Made by a program: the position numbers and the translations under genes. A stretch of DNA of 62,187 bases from Paracoccaceae bacterium (GTDB taxonomy: Bacteria; Pseudomonadota; Alphaproteobacteria; Rhodobacterales; Rhodobacteraceae), in NCBI GenBank assembly GCA_029246285.1, contig JAQWNW010000034.1, positions 1 through 62,187 on the forward strand, read 5' to 3'. Position 1 is the stretch's first letter. The number at the start of each line of letters is the position of its first letter. The notes under the pieces are model-generated. The model was given only the letters and a program-made list of their open reading frames with translations. It was not told the origin of the DNA and did no database searches. This document shows positions 38,364-46,539 of the stretch, piece after piece.

Positions 38364-38681
38364 TTAATAACCTTTATTATCTTATTACATGAAATAACGT
38401 CTCGACGAGTATCTTAGCATTTAAATTAAGTGACTGATCAGATATTTTTTAAATATAATTTCTCAAAATGGATAGTTATTGTTTCGTAATTTACTACCCA
38501 TTAATCTCTATAAACGCAATAAATGAAACCATTTTTTGTGATCAAATATCTCTAAATGTATGGGTAATATACATTGGTATTATTTAAATCAGCGAATTGG
38601 TTCCATTTCAATATAAATATTTTAATCAAAACGAAATCGTATTAAAAGTAGTTTAAATATAGTTTCAGAAAGAAATAAACC
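38364..38681. other. divergent intergenic region, AT-rich, with one inverted repeat
   Basis: 318 bp without a gene between fpr (minus) and the FAD monooxygenase (plus). AATGTAT (38555-38561), a seven-base spacer and ATACATT (38569-38575) form a perfect 7-bp dyad about 107 bp before the monooxygenase start. This spacing suits a regulator site, but no matching regulator gene is present. No small ORF with a ribosome site was found. Confidence 0.5.
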
Positions 38682-40616
38682 ATGCAGTTTCATTTGAACG
38701 GCTTTCAACCCGGAGACCCAGAAGCGGTTTTTGAAAAAAAAGATTTTTCTGTCTCTCAAAAAGATCGCGCACTACCTCAGACTGTTGATGTTCTCATAAT
38801 AGGGTGCGGCCCAGCAGGACTTACATTAGCTGCACAACTCTCAAAGTTCTCCGATATTAAGACGGTTATCGTCGATCAAAAACCAGATAGATTAATTTTA
38901 GGACAAGCTGACGGTGTCGCATGTAGAACGATGGAAATGTTCGAAGCATTTGGTTTTAGTGAAAAGGTTTTAAAAGAAGGTTATTGGGTAAACGAAACTG
39001 CTTTTTGGAAACCAGATGACAAAGATCCTAATAAAATAATAAGAAATAGCAAAATTCAGGACACGGAAGACGGATTGTCAGAGTTTCCGCATATGGTATT
39101 AAACCAAGCACGAGTACATGATTTTTACCTTGATTTAATGAAAAAATCACCAACAAATTTAGAGCCTCATTATTCTAGAAAGCTGCTTTCGGTAAAGATA
39201 AATAATTCAGAAAACCAAAATGAGAAGCATCCTGTAACCGCATTCTTTGAACACTCAGATAACAATAAAATAAAAGAAACAGTTTCAGCAAGATATATTA
39301 TCGGCTGTGATGGAGCTCGAAGTGTAGTTAGAAAGTCATTAAAACTCTCTTTTAAGGGTGATTCAGCAAATCAAGGCTGGGGTGTAATGGACGTTCTAGC
39401 AATAACAAATTTTCCCGACGTAAGGTTAAAAGCAATTATTCATTCTGCTAATCAGGGTAATTTACTGATAATACCTCGAGAAGGTGGTTATCTGATAAGA
39501 CTTTATATTGAACTTGAAAAATTAAATGCTAATGAAAGAATAGCTCATAAAAACGTTACATCAGATCATCTGATAGCAGCAGCTAAGAGAATTTTGCACC
39601 CTTACACGATCGAAATTAAAGAAATTGTATGGTGGTCCTTATACGAAATAGGGCAAAGACTTTGTGACAAATTTGATAATGTTCCTGTTGATAATGAAGA
39701 TACACATATTCCGAATGGATTTATTGTGGGTGATGCCTGTCACACTCATAGTCCACAGGCCGGTCAGGGGATGAATGTCTCAATGCGAGATAGTTTTAAC
39801 CTTGGTTGGAAATTAGCATCTGTTATTCAAAATAAGTGCTCTCCCAATATTTTACGCACGTACTCATCAGAGAGGCGCACAGTTGCAAAAGAACTAATAG
39901 ATTTTGATCGAAAATTTGCAAAAATGTTTAGTGCAAAACCCAAGACAGCTAATAGCAATCAAAAGGATAATGTAGATCCAAAAGAATTTCAAAAGTATTT
40001 TGAAAAGCATAGTGGTTTTACCGCAGGTACGGCAATTCAATATTATCCTTCAATCATCTCGAGCAACTCTAAACACCAACATCTGGCTTTAGGTTTAAAA
40101 GTTGGAATGCGCTTTCATTCAGCTCCTGTTATAAGGGTTGCAGATGTTAAACCCATGGAATTAGGTCATACTATTAAAGCCGATGGACGATGGCGATTTT
40201 TTATATTTGCAAACTCTGATAAACCTGAAAATCCAATATCCGCAACAAATGCATTAATTGATTTTCTAAGAGATAATAAAAATTCACCTATAGTAAAATT
40301 CACTAAACCTTATGAAGACATTGATAGTATTTTTGATGTAAGAGTAATTTTTCAACAATCACATAGAGAGATTAATCTTGAAAAAATTAATCCTTTTCTT
40401 TTACCATTAAAAGGAAAATTAGGATTACGCGATTATGAAAAAATATTTTGTATCGGAAGAAAAAATGGTGAAGATATTTTTAAAATGCGCGAGATTAGCA
40501 AAGAAACAGGATGCTTAGTAGTTGTAAGGCCTGATCAGCATGTAGCTAACATTTTACCCTTAAAAGCTTTCAACGAAATTAGTGAATTTTTTGATAAGTT
40601 TATGACGAAGAGATAG
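38682..40616 (+). CDS. FAD-dependent aromatic hydroxylase, 3-hydroxybenzoate 4-monooxygenase/phenol 2-monooxygenase family
   Basis: 644 residues. The FAD-binding LIIGCGPAGLTLAAQLS is at about 37-53, the second FAD/NADPH motif YIIGCDGARSVVRK near 207, and the GDACHTHSPQAGQGMNVSMRD segment near 349. The last 170 residues form the thioredoxin-like dimerisation domain of PheA/MobA (PF07976). The N-terminus MQFHLNGFQPGDP is typical of MobA proteins. It would hydroxylate a phenolic ring using NADPH and oxygen. No ring-cleavage gene is in the window. The true substrate is not known. Confidence 0.86.
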   Translation: MQFHLNGFQPGDPEAVFEKKDFSVSQKDRALPQTVDVLIIGCGPAGLTLAAQLSKFSDIKTVIVDQKPDRLILGQADGVACRTMEMFEAFGFSEKVLKEGYWVNETAFWKPDDKDPNKIIRNSKIQDTEDGLSEFPHMVLNQARVHDFYLDLMKKSPTNLEPHYSRKLLSVKINNSENQNEKHPVTAFFEHSDNNKIKETVSARYIIGCDGARSVVRKSLKLSFKGDSANQGWGVMDVLAITNFPDVRLKAIIHSANQGNLLIIPREGGYLIRLYIELEKLNANERIAHKNVTSDHLIAAAKRILHPYTIEIKEIVWWSLYEIGQRLCDKFDNVPVDNEDTHIPNGFIVGDACHTHSPQAGQGMNVSMRDSFNLGWKLASVIQNKCSPNILRTYSSERRTVAKELIDFDRKFAKMFSAKPKTANSNQKDNVDPKEFQKYFEKHSGFTAGTAIQYYPSIISSNSKHQHLALGLKVGMRFHSAPVIRVADVKPMELGHTIKADGRWRFFIFANSDKPENPISATNALIDFLRDNKNSPIVKFTKPYEDIDSIFDVRVIFQQSHREINLEKINPFLLPLKGKLGLRDYEKIFCIGRKNGEDIFKMREISKETGCLVVVRPDQHVANILPLKAFNEISEFFDKFMTKR

Positions 40617-40620
40617 TTGA

Positions 40621-41217
40621 TTAGCTATTCAAATGGCCTGTCCAAACAGGACCAGTATCAAAATTATTTCTCCAAATCACATACGCCATAACAGGACAAT
40701 TATGAGTTCTCATAGCATGAGGTTGATTACTTTTATGCTCACTTACGCCCCCTTCTCTCAAAATCTTATTATCCTCTCCTACCTTCATAAATTCCGCTTC
40801 ACCGGCTATCGTTAAGTACATTTCTTCTCCCGGATGGTTATGCCATGGATAAAAAAGATGCGGGGGCATATACACAACAAATGCATGCATTTTTAAGCTA
40901 AAAAACGGTGCATTTGGACCTATTAAACAGTAACAGCCAAATCGTTCCATAAAGTCTTTACCAATATCCGTATCTTTATAAGTTTCCCTCCAATGCGCAA
41001 AAGGCGACGCTTCAATAAATGCATCACGAAAAATTTGATACTTTTTCGTAAATAAATCTGTTTCTTTTTTCAGTAAAGTAGATGGAATAATATGATTAGG
41101 CGATAAATCTTGAGGCTGGATATCATCTGGAAACTCACAAAAATCGTTAACAAGTGGATGATTTTTATGAACGCTCTCTGCTATCTTAATCAAATTGTTA
41201 AAAACCGTTTTTAACAT
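40621..41217 (-). CDS. cupin DMSP lyase-like protein (DddQ/DddL type)
   Basis: 198 residues. The C-terminal half is a single cupin barrel with the pattern of cupin DMSP lyases: FYPWHNHPGEEMYLTIAGEA gives H126, H128, E132 and the candidate catalytic Tyr134, and SNQPHAMRT gives H167. In characterised DddQ, DddL and relatives these residues bind a metal and the Tyr starts beta-elimination of DMSP to dimethylsulfide and acrylate. The helical N-terminal half also fits DddQ. Other cupins can share this layout, so the assignment to DMSP is probable, not proven. It faces the monooxygenase gene, ending 5 bp from it. Confidence 0.75.
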   Translation of the reverse strand: MLKTVFNNLIKIAESVHKNHPLVNDFCEFPDDIQPQDLSPNHIIPSTLLKKETDLFTKKYQIFRDAFIEASPFAHWRETYKDTDIGKDFMERFGCYCLIGPNAPFFSLKMHAFVVYMPPHLFYPWHNHPGEEMYLTIAGEAEFMKVGEDNKILREGGVSEHKSNQPHAMRTHNCPVMAYVIWRNNFDTGPVWTGHLNS

Positions 41218-41284
41218 TAATAAAATCCATTTCTTTATAATAATAAGTTAACAATCTTGTGCGGTTTTACGAACTTCAAATTTG

Positions 41285-42340
41285 TTAATCCAATGGAGCA
41301 TGTAACTTCGAACATTCAGTTACAATTCCTCCACGGTTTCCAATTTCTATACTACCATATCTTTGCTTGAAACAGTTTGGCAAGGGACGATCATCAGCTA
41401 ATGACAGCCATAATCTAAGAAGATGGCGTTTTTCATTTGCTTCATTCCAGTCCAAAAAACCTGTCCGATCATGTAATTGAGAATGATTATATACAAATTG
41501 CATATCACCAGGTCTAAGGCGCATTTTAATAAATAGATTGGGATCATTTGCAACCTTATCAAAATAATCCAAGGCCTTAATGTGACTTGGGGTCAATCGC
41601 ATAGCAGACGAAAACCTTTGAGCACTGTTTATATACTGCCGCTGATAAAAGACTGTCAACTTTTGGTAATGCCAATTTAACGGCGGTATTGTCATATATG
41701 GTTGCATATTTGGGGGTATTTCACCCCTTCTGTCTGTTGCAATTGGTTCAAATAGCAGTTCTAACAAATCAGGCTCGTTTTTTCGCATTTCATTATAAAT
41801 TGTTTCGACACTTACAAGAAGACTATCGCCACCTTCTTTAGCATCCTTCAAACACAAAAGTGCAACCACATCTGAACTATCCGTATGAAAGCTTTGTCTC
41901 GCACTTGTTTGATAAATCCGAACTCCGGGATTCTTAGAATCCAACCCCAGGTCGCGAACATGTCCTAGAATATGTCCTTGAGAATTTTGCGATCGTGCTG
42001 ACCCCAAATGAGCTCCAATTCCACAAAATATAGTTGCAGTCATCTCTTGCGAATAATCCCCAACTGGTAAACCACGAAGCACCTCTACGCCCAAACCATG
42101 ATTTAATTTATTTGCCAATAAAGACAAATGCTTTGAAAAATTCGGAAGTGGAAATTCCTCCTTTGTTATTTCGCCAATATCTCGAGACAAGGATAAGTAG
42201 TGAAGGGCTGCCACCTCTAATTCTGTAATTTGCTCTTTGGTTAATGTTATTAACCATTCATCCATTCTTTTTTGAAGATCCACACCCTTCCACGCTGAAG
42301 GTCCAATGATCTCAACCGGAATGTCATCTAAAATAGACAA
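41285..42340 (-). CDS. TauD/TfdA-family Fe(II)/2-oxoglutarate dioxygenase
   Basis: 351 residues. Iron ligands are visible as FHTDSSD (H152, D154) and the distal His of YNHSQLHDRTGF (H291), with RHLLRLWL supplying the 2-oxoglutarate Arg; this C-terminal motif is that of the gamma-butyrobetaine hydroxylase-like branch. It would hydroxylate an unactivated carbon, consuming 2-oxoglutarate and oxygen. It is divergent from the FAD/GcvT dehydrogenase and upstream of the DMSP-lyase-like gene on its strand. Substrate unknown. Confidence 0.86.
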   Translation of the reverse strand: MSILDDIPVEIIGPSAWKGVDLQKRMDEWLITLTKEQITELEVAALHYLSLSRDIGEITKEEFPLPNFSKHLSLLANKLNHGLGVEVLRGLPVGDYSQEMTATIFCGIGAHLGSARSQNSQGHILGHVRDLGLDSKNPGVRIYQTSARQSFHTDSSDVVALLCLKDAKEGGDSLLVSVETIYNEMRKNEPDLLELLFEPIATDRRGEIPPNMQPYMTIPPLNWHYQKLTVFYQRQYINSAQRFSSAMRLTPSHIKALDYFDKVANDPNLFIKMRLRPGDMQFVYNHSQLHDRTGFLDWNEANEKRHLLRLWLSLADDRPLPNCFKQRYGSIEIGNRGGIVTECSKLHAPLD

Positions 42341-42415
42341 AAGTACTCCAATACTCCCGATGAATGGGATATGTTACCAACAATATTTCAAAACGCACTC
42401 AAATTATATGCATCA

Positions 42416-42480
42416 AATATTTTACATTGAAAATGCCAACATTAAATTTTATTTAAAATGTGCCTATAATATTTTACATT
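42416..42480. repeat. 13-bp direct repeat in a divergent promoter region
   Basis: AATATTTTACATT occurs at 42416-42428 and 42468-42480, 52 bp apart, close to five helical turns. A TATAAT at 42465-42470 overlaps the second copy, so a regulator bound there could control the FAD/GcvT dehydrogenase gene that starts at 42497. Confidence 0.5.
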
Positions 42481-42496
42481 TTTTAAGGAAAAATCA

Positions 42497-44905
42497 GTGA
42501 AAACATCGGCGAGAGTGGTTGTCATTGGGGGTGGCGTAGTCGGCTGCTCAGTACTTTATCATTTAGCGAAAAATGGATGGAACGATGTAATGTTACTTGA
42601 ACGGCAAGAACTGACTTCTGGATCAAGTTGGCACGCAGCCGGGGGTCTTTTTACTACTACTAGGCCAAATTCTGTTGCTGAATTACATAATTATACTTTT
42701 CAAATATATAGAGACCTGGAACACGAAAGTGATCAGAGTTGCGGGTTTCACCATACAGGTGGCCTCAACATTTGTCGGACTGAAGAAGAAATTTCAAGTA
42801 ATCAAGCAATGCAAAGCGCCTGTCGACGACTTGGAATAGAAAGTCATTTTATTTCTAAGGAAGAAGCGAAAAAAAGAGCGCCAATTCTCGATACTTCCTT
42901 TTTTCTAAATGCCTTATGGGAAGAGAATGGAGGTCACGTTGATCCTGCTTCCGCCACACAAGCTTTTGCAATTGCTGCTCGTAAATTAGGGGCTACCATC
43001 TATCGTAAAACACCCGTCCTAGGCACCACCCAACTTCCTGATAAATCTTGGGAAATTAAAACAAATAATGGTAATATCAAAACTGAATTTTTGGTGAATG
43101 CTGCTGGCTTATGGGGAAGAGAGGTTGGTAGAATGGCTGGAGTTGAATTGCCTTTATTACCTGTGGAGCACCATTACCTTGTAACTGAAAGCATGCCAGA
43201 TATTGAGGGGCTTGAATTTGAACTTCCACAAATAAATGACAATGAAACAGGCTCTTACGCGCGTCAGGAAGGACTGGGTATGCTATTAGGTGCGTATGAA
43301 AGCACCTGTGTTCATTGGGCTAAAAAAGGAACCCCCAAAGATTTTGGGCACGAACTTTTACCTAATGATATTAGTAGAATGGAATGGAACTTTGAAAGGT
43401 CTGTTGAGCTTATGCCAAGTTTGGGCACAGCGGGTATCAAAAAAATAATTAATGGTCCGATGATTTTCTCTCCTGATCTTGGCCCTTTACTTGGACCTCA
43501 TCCATTACTTCAAAACTATTTTTGTGCCACCGGAGTAATGAATGGTTTTAACCAGGGAGCTGGAATAGGAAGAGTTATTTCCGAATGGATAATTCAAGGT
43601 GAACCTGAATTTGATATATTCAACTGGGATATAGCCAGATTTGGGCAGTGGGCTTCTAAAAAATACACAGAAGAAACGACAAGATATTTTTATGAAAATA
43701 GATCTGAAAAAACTTATCCTTATCAAGAATTTGAGGTTGGTAGACCTATCAATAAGCCACCGGTCTTTGATAAGTTAAAAGATGCGGGAGCCGTATTTGG
43801 ATCATCCTTTGGTCTTGAGCATCCAAATTGGTTTGCCAAAAATAGCCAAAAAAAAGATAACTTAACGTTTAAGCAACCAAATTGGTGGAATATAGTAGCT
43901 GAAGAAGGTCAACGTATTCGCAACGCTGTTGGGCTTATGGAATTTTCATCAATGGCAAAATTTGCTGTCTCGGGGCCAAATGCAGAGACATGGTTAAACG
44001 GCATAATGGCAAATTCTATGCCTAGGCTTGGCAAGATAGCACTGTCACCAATGTTTTCAGAAAATGGAAAATTAATTGGAGATTTTTCAATTACACATAT
44101 TTCACACAATAACTTCTTATTATTGAGCAGTGATTACATGCAGTTAAGTTTCTTACGCCATTTTAAAAATTATCTTCCAAGAGAGGGCGTTGAGTTAAAA
44201 AACGTGTCCTCTCAATTATCGGGATTACACATATGTGGCCCAAACGCTCAAGATCTCATAAGTAATCTTACTGATCGAGACATGACAACTAAAAACTTCA
44301 ATTTTATGTCAGCAGACAACATCAATATTGGTAAAACCTTAAATGTTACTGCGTGCCGAATTTCATTTACTGGTGAATGCGGATACGAACTTTACACAAG
44401 AACGACAGATCAATTAAGTTTGTTTGAGTGCTTAATAAATGAAGGAAAAAAGCTAGATATTGGTCTCGTGGGAACAAGGAGTTTGATGCATACTCGTTTA
44501 GAAAAAAGTTTCATGGCCTGGGGACATGAATTGTCACCAGATTATAGTCCAATCGAATGTGAGCTACTAAAACACATTGATTTAAATAAGACTGATTTTG
44601 TTGGAAAATCAGCTGTAAAGAATAATAATTTATTTCGGGAAAAATATGCTACATTTACGGTTGATGCAAAAGATAACGCCATATGGGGTGATGAAGCAAT
44701 ATTTTTGGATGGCGAACCGGTAGGTTATGTTACATCAGGTGGTTGGGGACCATTTGTGAATCAGCACATCGCGTTAGGCTATATTAAGCCAGAAACTTTT
44801 GATGAAAAGAATGAATTCTTTATTGAAATCTTGGGAAAATTAATGCCAGCTAAACTTTCAAGAAAACCTTTGTACGACCCCTTAGGCCTCAAGATGAGAT
44901 TATGA
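42497..44905 (+). CDS. FAD-dependent dimethylglycine/sarcosine dehydrogenase-like protein with GcvT domain
   Basis: 802 residues, GTG start with AAGGA seven bases upstream. Residues 6-17 hold the FAD motif (RVVVIGGGVVGC). SSWHAAGG has His46 at the place of the covalent FAD attachment in dimethylglycine dehydrogenase. After the DAO domain come the FAO_M region (about 390-450) and a C-terminal aminomethyltransferase half (about 460-800: GECGYELYTR, KSAVKNN, SGGWGPFVNQHIALGYI). It would demethylate a tertiary or secondary N-methyl glycine or similar amine and hand formaldehyde-level carbon to tetrahydrofolate. A 22-codon ORF overlaps its stop, then the MttB homologue follows. Confidence 0.9.
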   Translation: MKTSARVVVIGGGVVGCSVLYHLAKNGWNDVMLLERQELTSGSSWHAAGGLFTTTRPNSVAELHNYTFQIYRDLEHESDQSCGFHHTGGLNICRTEEEISSNQAMQSACRRLGIESHFISKEEAKKRAPILDTSFFLNALWEENGGHVDPASATQAFAIAARKLGATIYRKTPVLGTTQLPDKSWEIKTNNGNIKTEFLVNAAGLWGREVGRMAGVELPLLPVEHHYLVTESMPDIEGLEFELPQINDNETGSYARQEGLGMLLGAYESTCVHWAKKGTPKDFGHELLPNDISRMEWNFERSVELMPSLGTAGIKKIINGPMIFSPDLGPLLGPHPLLQNYFCATGVMNGFNQGAGIGRVISEWIIQGEPEFDIFNWDIARFGQWASKKYTEETTRYFYENRSEKTYPYQEFEVGRPINKPPVFDKLKDAGAVFGSSFGLEHPNWFAKNSQKKDNLTFKQPNWWNIVAEEGQRIRNAVGLMEFSSMAKFAVSGPNAETWLNGIMANSMPRLGKIALSPMFSENGKLIGDFSITHISHNNFLLLSSDYMQLSFLRHFKNYLPREGVELKNVSSQLSGLHICGPNAQDLISNLTDRDMTTKNFNFMSADNINIGKTLNVTACRISFTGECGYELYTRTTDQLSLFECLINEGKKLDIGLVGTRSLMHTRLEKSFMAWGHELSPDYSPIECELLKHIDLNKTDFVGKSAVKNNNLFREKYATFTVDAKDNAIWGDEAIFLDGEPVGYVTSGGWGPFVNQHIALGYIKPETFDEKNEFFIEILGKLMPAKLSRKPLYDPLGLKMRL

Positions 44906-44970
44906 ACAAAGCGATGCTATTAAACCATAAATATCCAATTATTCGTGAAGAGACCTGGGTTGGTGTCTAA
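44902..44970 (+). CDS. possible 22-residue ORF coupled to the dehydrogenase
   Basis: An ATG overlaps the TGA of the preceding gene (ATGA, as in coupled genes) and the frame runs 22 codons, encoding a peptide that starts MNKAMLLNHKYPII. It has no recognised family and may be a chance reading or a remnant. Confidence 0.25.
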   Translation: MNKAMLLNHKYPIIREETWVGV

Positions 44971-45016
44971 TTTGTATTGAAAAATTAACGCTCAATTACA
45001 AATAGGAAACTTTATT

Positions 45017-46537
45017 ATGCCAACACGAGCTAGAAGAAAAAGGCGCCTAAAGAACACAAAGATTCAACAACTGCCTTTTCAAGAAACCCGCAACCCTTTC
45101 AAGCCGATGGAGATAGTTTCAGCGGATGAAATCGAACATATACACAACCAAAGCCTTAGAATTTTGGCTGAAATAGGAATTAAAGTAGATAGCCAAAGGG
45201 CTCTGAACTTGCTCAGAGGAGCGGGAGCTAAGATCGATGAGAGCATAAATATTGTTAAATTTGACAGTGACCTTGTCGAAGAGATGCTTATTGGCATTCC
45301 TTCCGAATTCATTATTCACGCAAGAGATCCCAAAAAAACCTTAAAGATTGGCAATAATTCCTTATTATTTGCAACAGTTTGTGGTCCATCTTTTGTATCA
45401 GATATCGACAGAGGTAGACGAGCCGGCACACTTCAAGATATGCAAAATTTCGTAAAACTTACACAATCTTTAAACATATTTCATCACGAAGGGGGTAGCG
45501 GTTGTGAACCTTTGGACCTACCAGCTGAAACTCGCCATTTAGATATGATGCTTGCCCAATTAACGCTTAGTGATAAAGGTTGGCAGCCATGCTGGATGAA
45601 TTCCGCCGAAAGAGCCAGAGATTGCATTGAAATGGCAAAAATTGCTTTGCAGGTAAATGACGATGGACTTCTTAACACTCCCGGTGTTCTCGGAGGCGTA
45701 AACACAAATTCTCCCCTCCTTTTCGACGGAGGGCAAGCAGAAGCAGTAATAGAGTTTGCTCGTGCTGGTCAACCCGTTCATATAACACCATTCACCTTAG
45801 CTGGCGCAATGAGTCCGGCTACTATTGGAGGATCTCTAGTGCAGCAGAATGCTGAGGCGCTAGCTGGAATAATACTTGGGCAAGCAGCTCGAAGATATTC
45901 TCCCGTTTTTTATGGACATTTCACATCAAATGTTGATATGAAATCAGGCTCTCCAGCATTTGGAACGCCCGAATACGCAAAATCTGTTATAGTTTCATCT
46001 CAATTAGCAAGACGATATAATTTACCAATTAGATCTTCAAATACAACAGCTGCAAATTGTGTGGATGCTCAAGCAACTTATGAAAGTTTTATGTCAATAA
46101 ACGCATGCATTCAGGGTCATGTAAACGTCATGATGCACGCTGGAGGTTGGTTAGAAGGTGGTTTAACTTGCTCTTTTGAAAAACTAATTTTGGACGCCGA
46201 AATATTACAAATGCAAACATCATTTTTGGCACCGATTGATCTATCAGACTCCGCTATAGGTCTTGAAGCAATACAAGAAGTTGGAAGTGGAGGCCATTTC
46301 TTTGGTACTCAGCATACCTTAGATCGATATCAGGATGCCTTTTACCAACCAATATTATCAGACTGGCGAAATTTTGAGACCTGGTCAGATGATGGGGCAA
46401 AATCAGCAACTCAACGTGCTAATACAATTTGGAAACAATTACTAAATGATTATGAAAAACCCCATATTGATCCAGCTATAGAAGAAGAATTAGAGACTTA
46501 TGTAGCTAAAAGAAAAGAACAAATTTTATTAAATTAA
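45017..46537 (+). CDS. MttB-superfamily methyltransferase without pyrrolysine
   Basis: 506 residues, trimethylamine-methyltransferase family (PF06253). MttB itself carries pyrrolysine through an in-frame UAG; here the gene is open without a stop, so this is a non-pyrrolysine homologue such as the glycine-betaine methyltransferase MtgB. Family stretches include ILAEIGIKVDSQRALNLL, GGSGCEPLDLPAETRHLD, QAEAVIEFARAGQPVHITPF and MMHAGGWLEGGLTCSFEKLI. Known relatives transfer a methyl group from a quaternary or tertiary amine to a corrinoid protein. No corrinoid protein or RamA-like activator is in the window. The Arg/Lys-rich first 20 residues are unusual. The preceding dehydrogenase suggests joint use. 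Confidence 0.88.
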   Translation: MPTRARRKRRLKNTKIQQLPFQETRNPFKPMEIVSADEIEHIHNQSLRILAEIGIKVDSQRALNLLRGAGAKIDESINIVKFDSDLVEEMLIGIPSEFIIHARDPKKTLKIGNNSLLFATVCGPSFVSDIDRGRRAGTLQDMQNFVKLTQSLNIFHHEGGSGCEPLDLPAETRHLDMMLAQLTLSDKGWQPCWMNSAERARDCIEMAKIALQVNDDGLLNTPGVLGGVNTNSPLLFDGGQAEAVIEFARAGQPVHITPFTLAGAMSPATIGGSLVQQNAEALAGIILGQAARRYSPVFYGHFTSNVDMKSGSPAFGTPEYAKSVIVSSQLARRYNLPIRSSNTTAANCVDAQATYESFMSINACIQGHVNVMMHAGGWLEGGLTCSFEKLILDAEILQMQTSFLAPIDLSDSAIGLEAIQEVGSGGHFFGTQHTLDRYQDAFYQPILSDWRNFETWSDDGAKSATQRANTIWKQLLNDYEKPHIDPAIEEELETYVAKRKEQILLN

Positions 46538-46539
46538 AA

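Noticed and set aside
45017-46537. Pyrrolysine-containing MttB
   Set aside because: The frame is open over the full family length with no internal TAG, and no pyl genes are seen.
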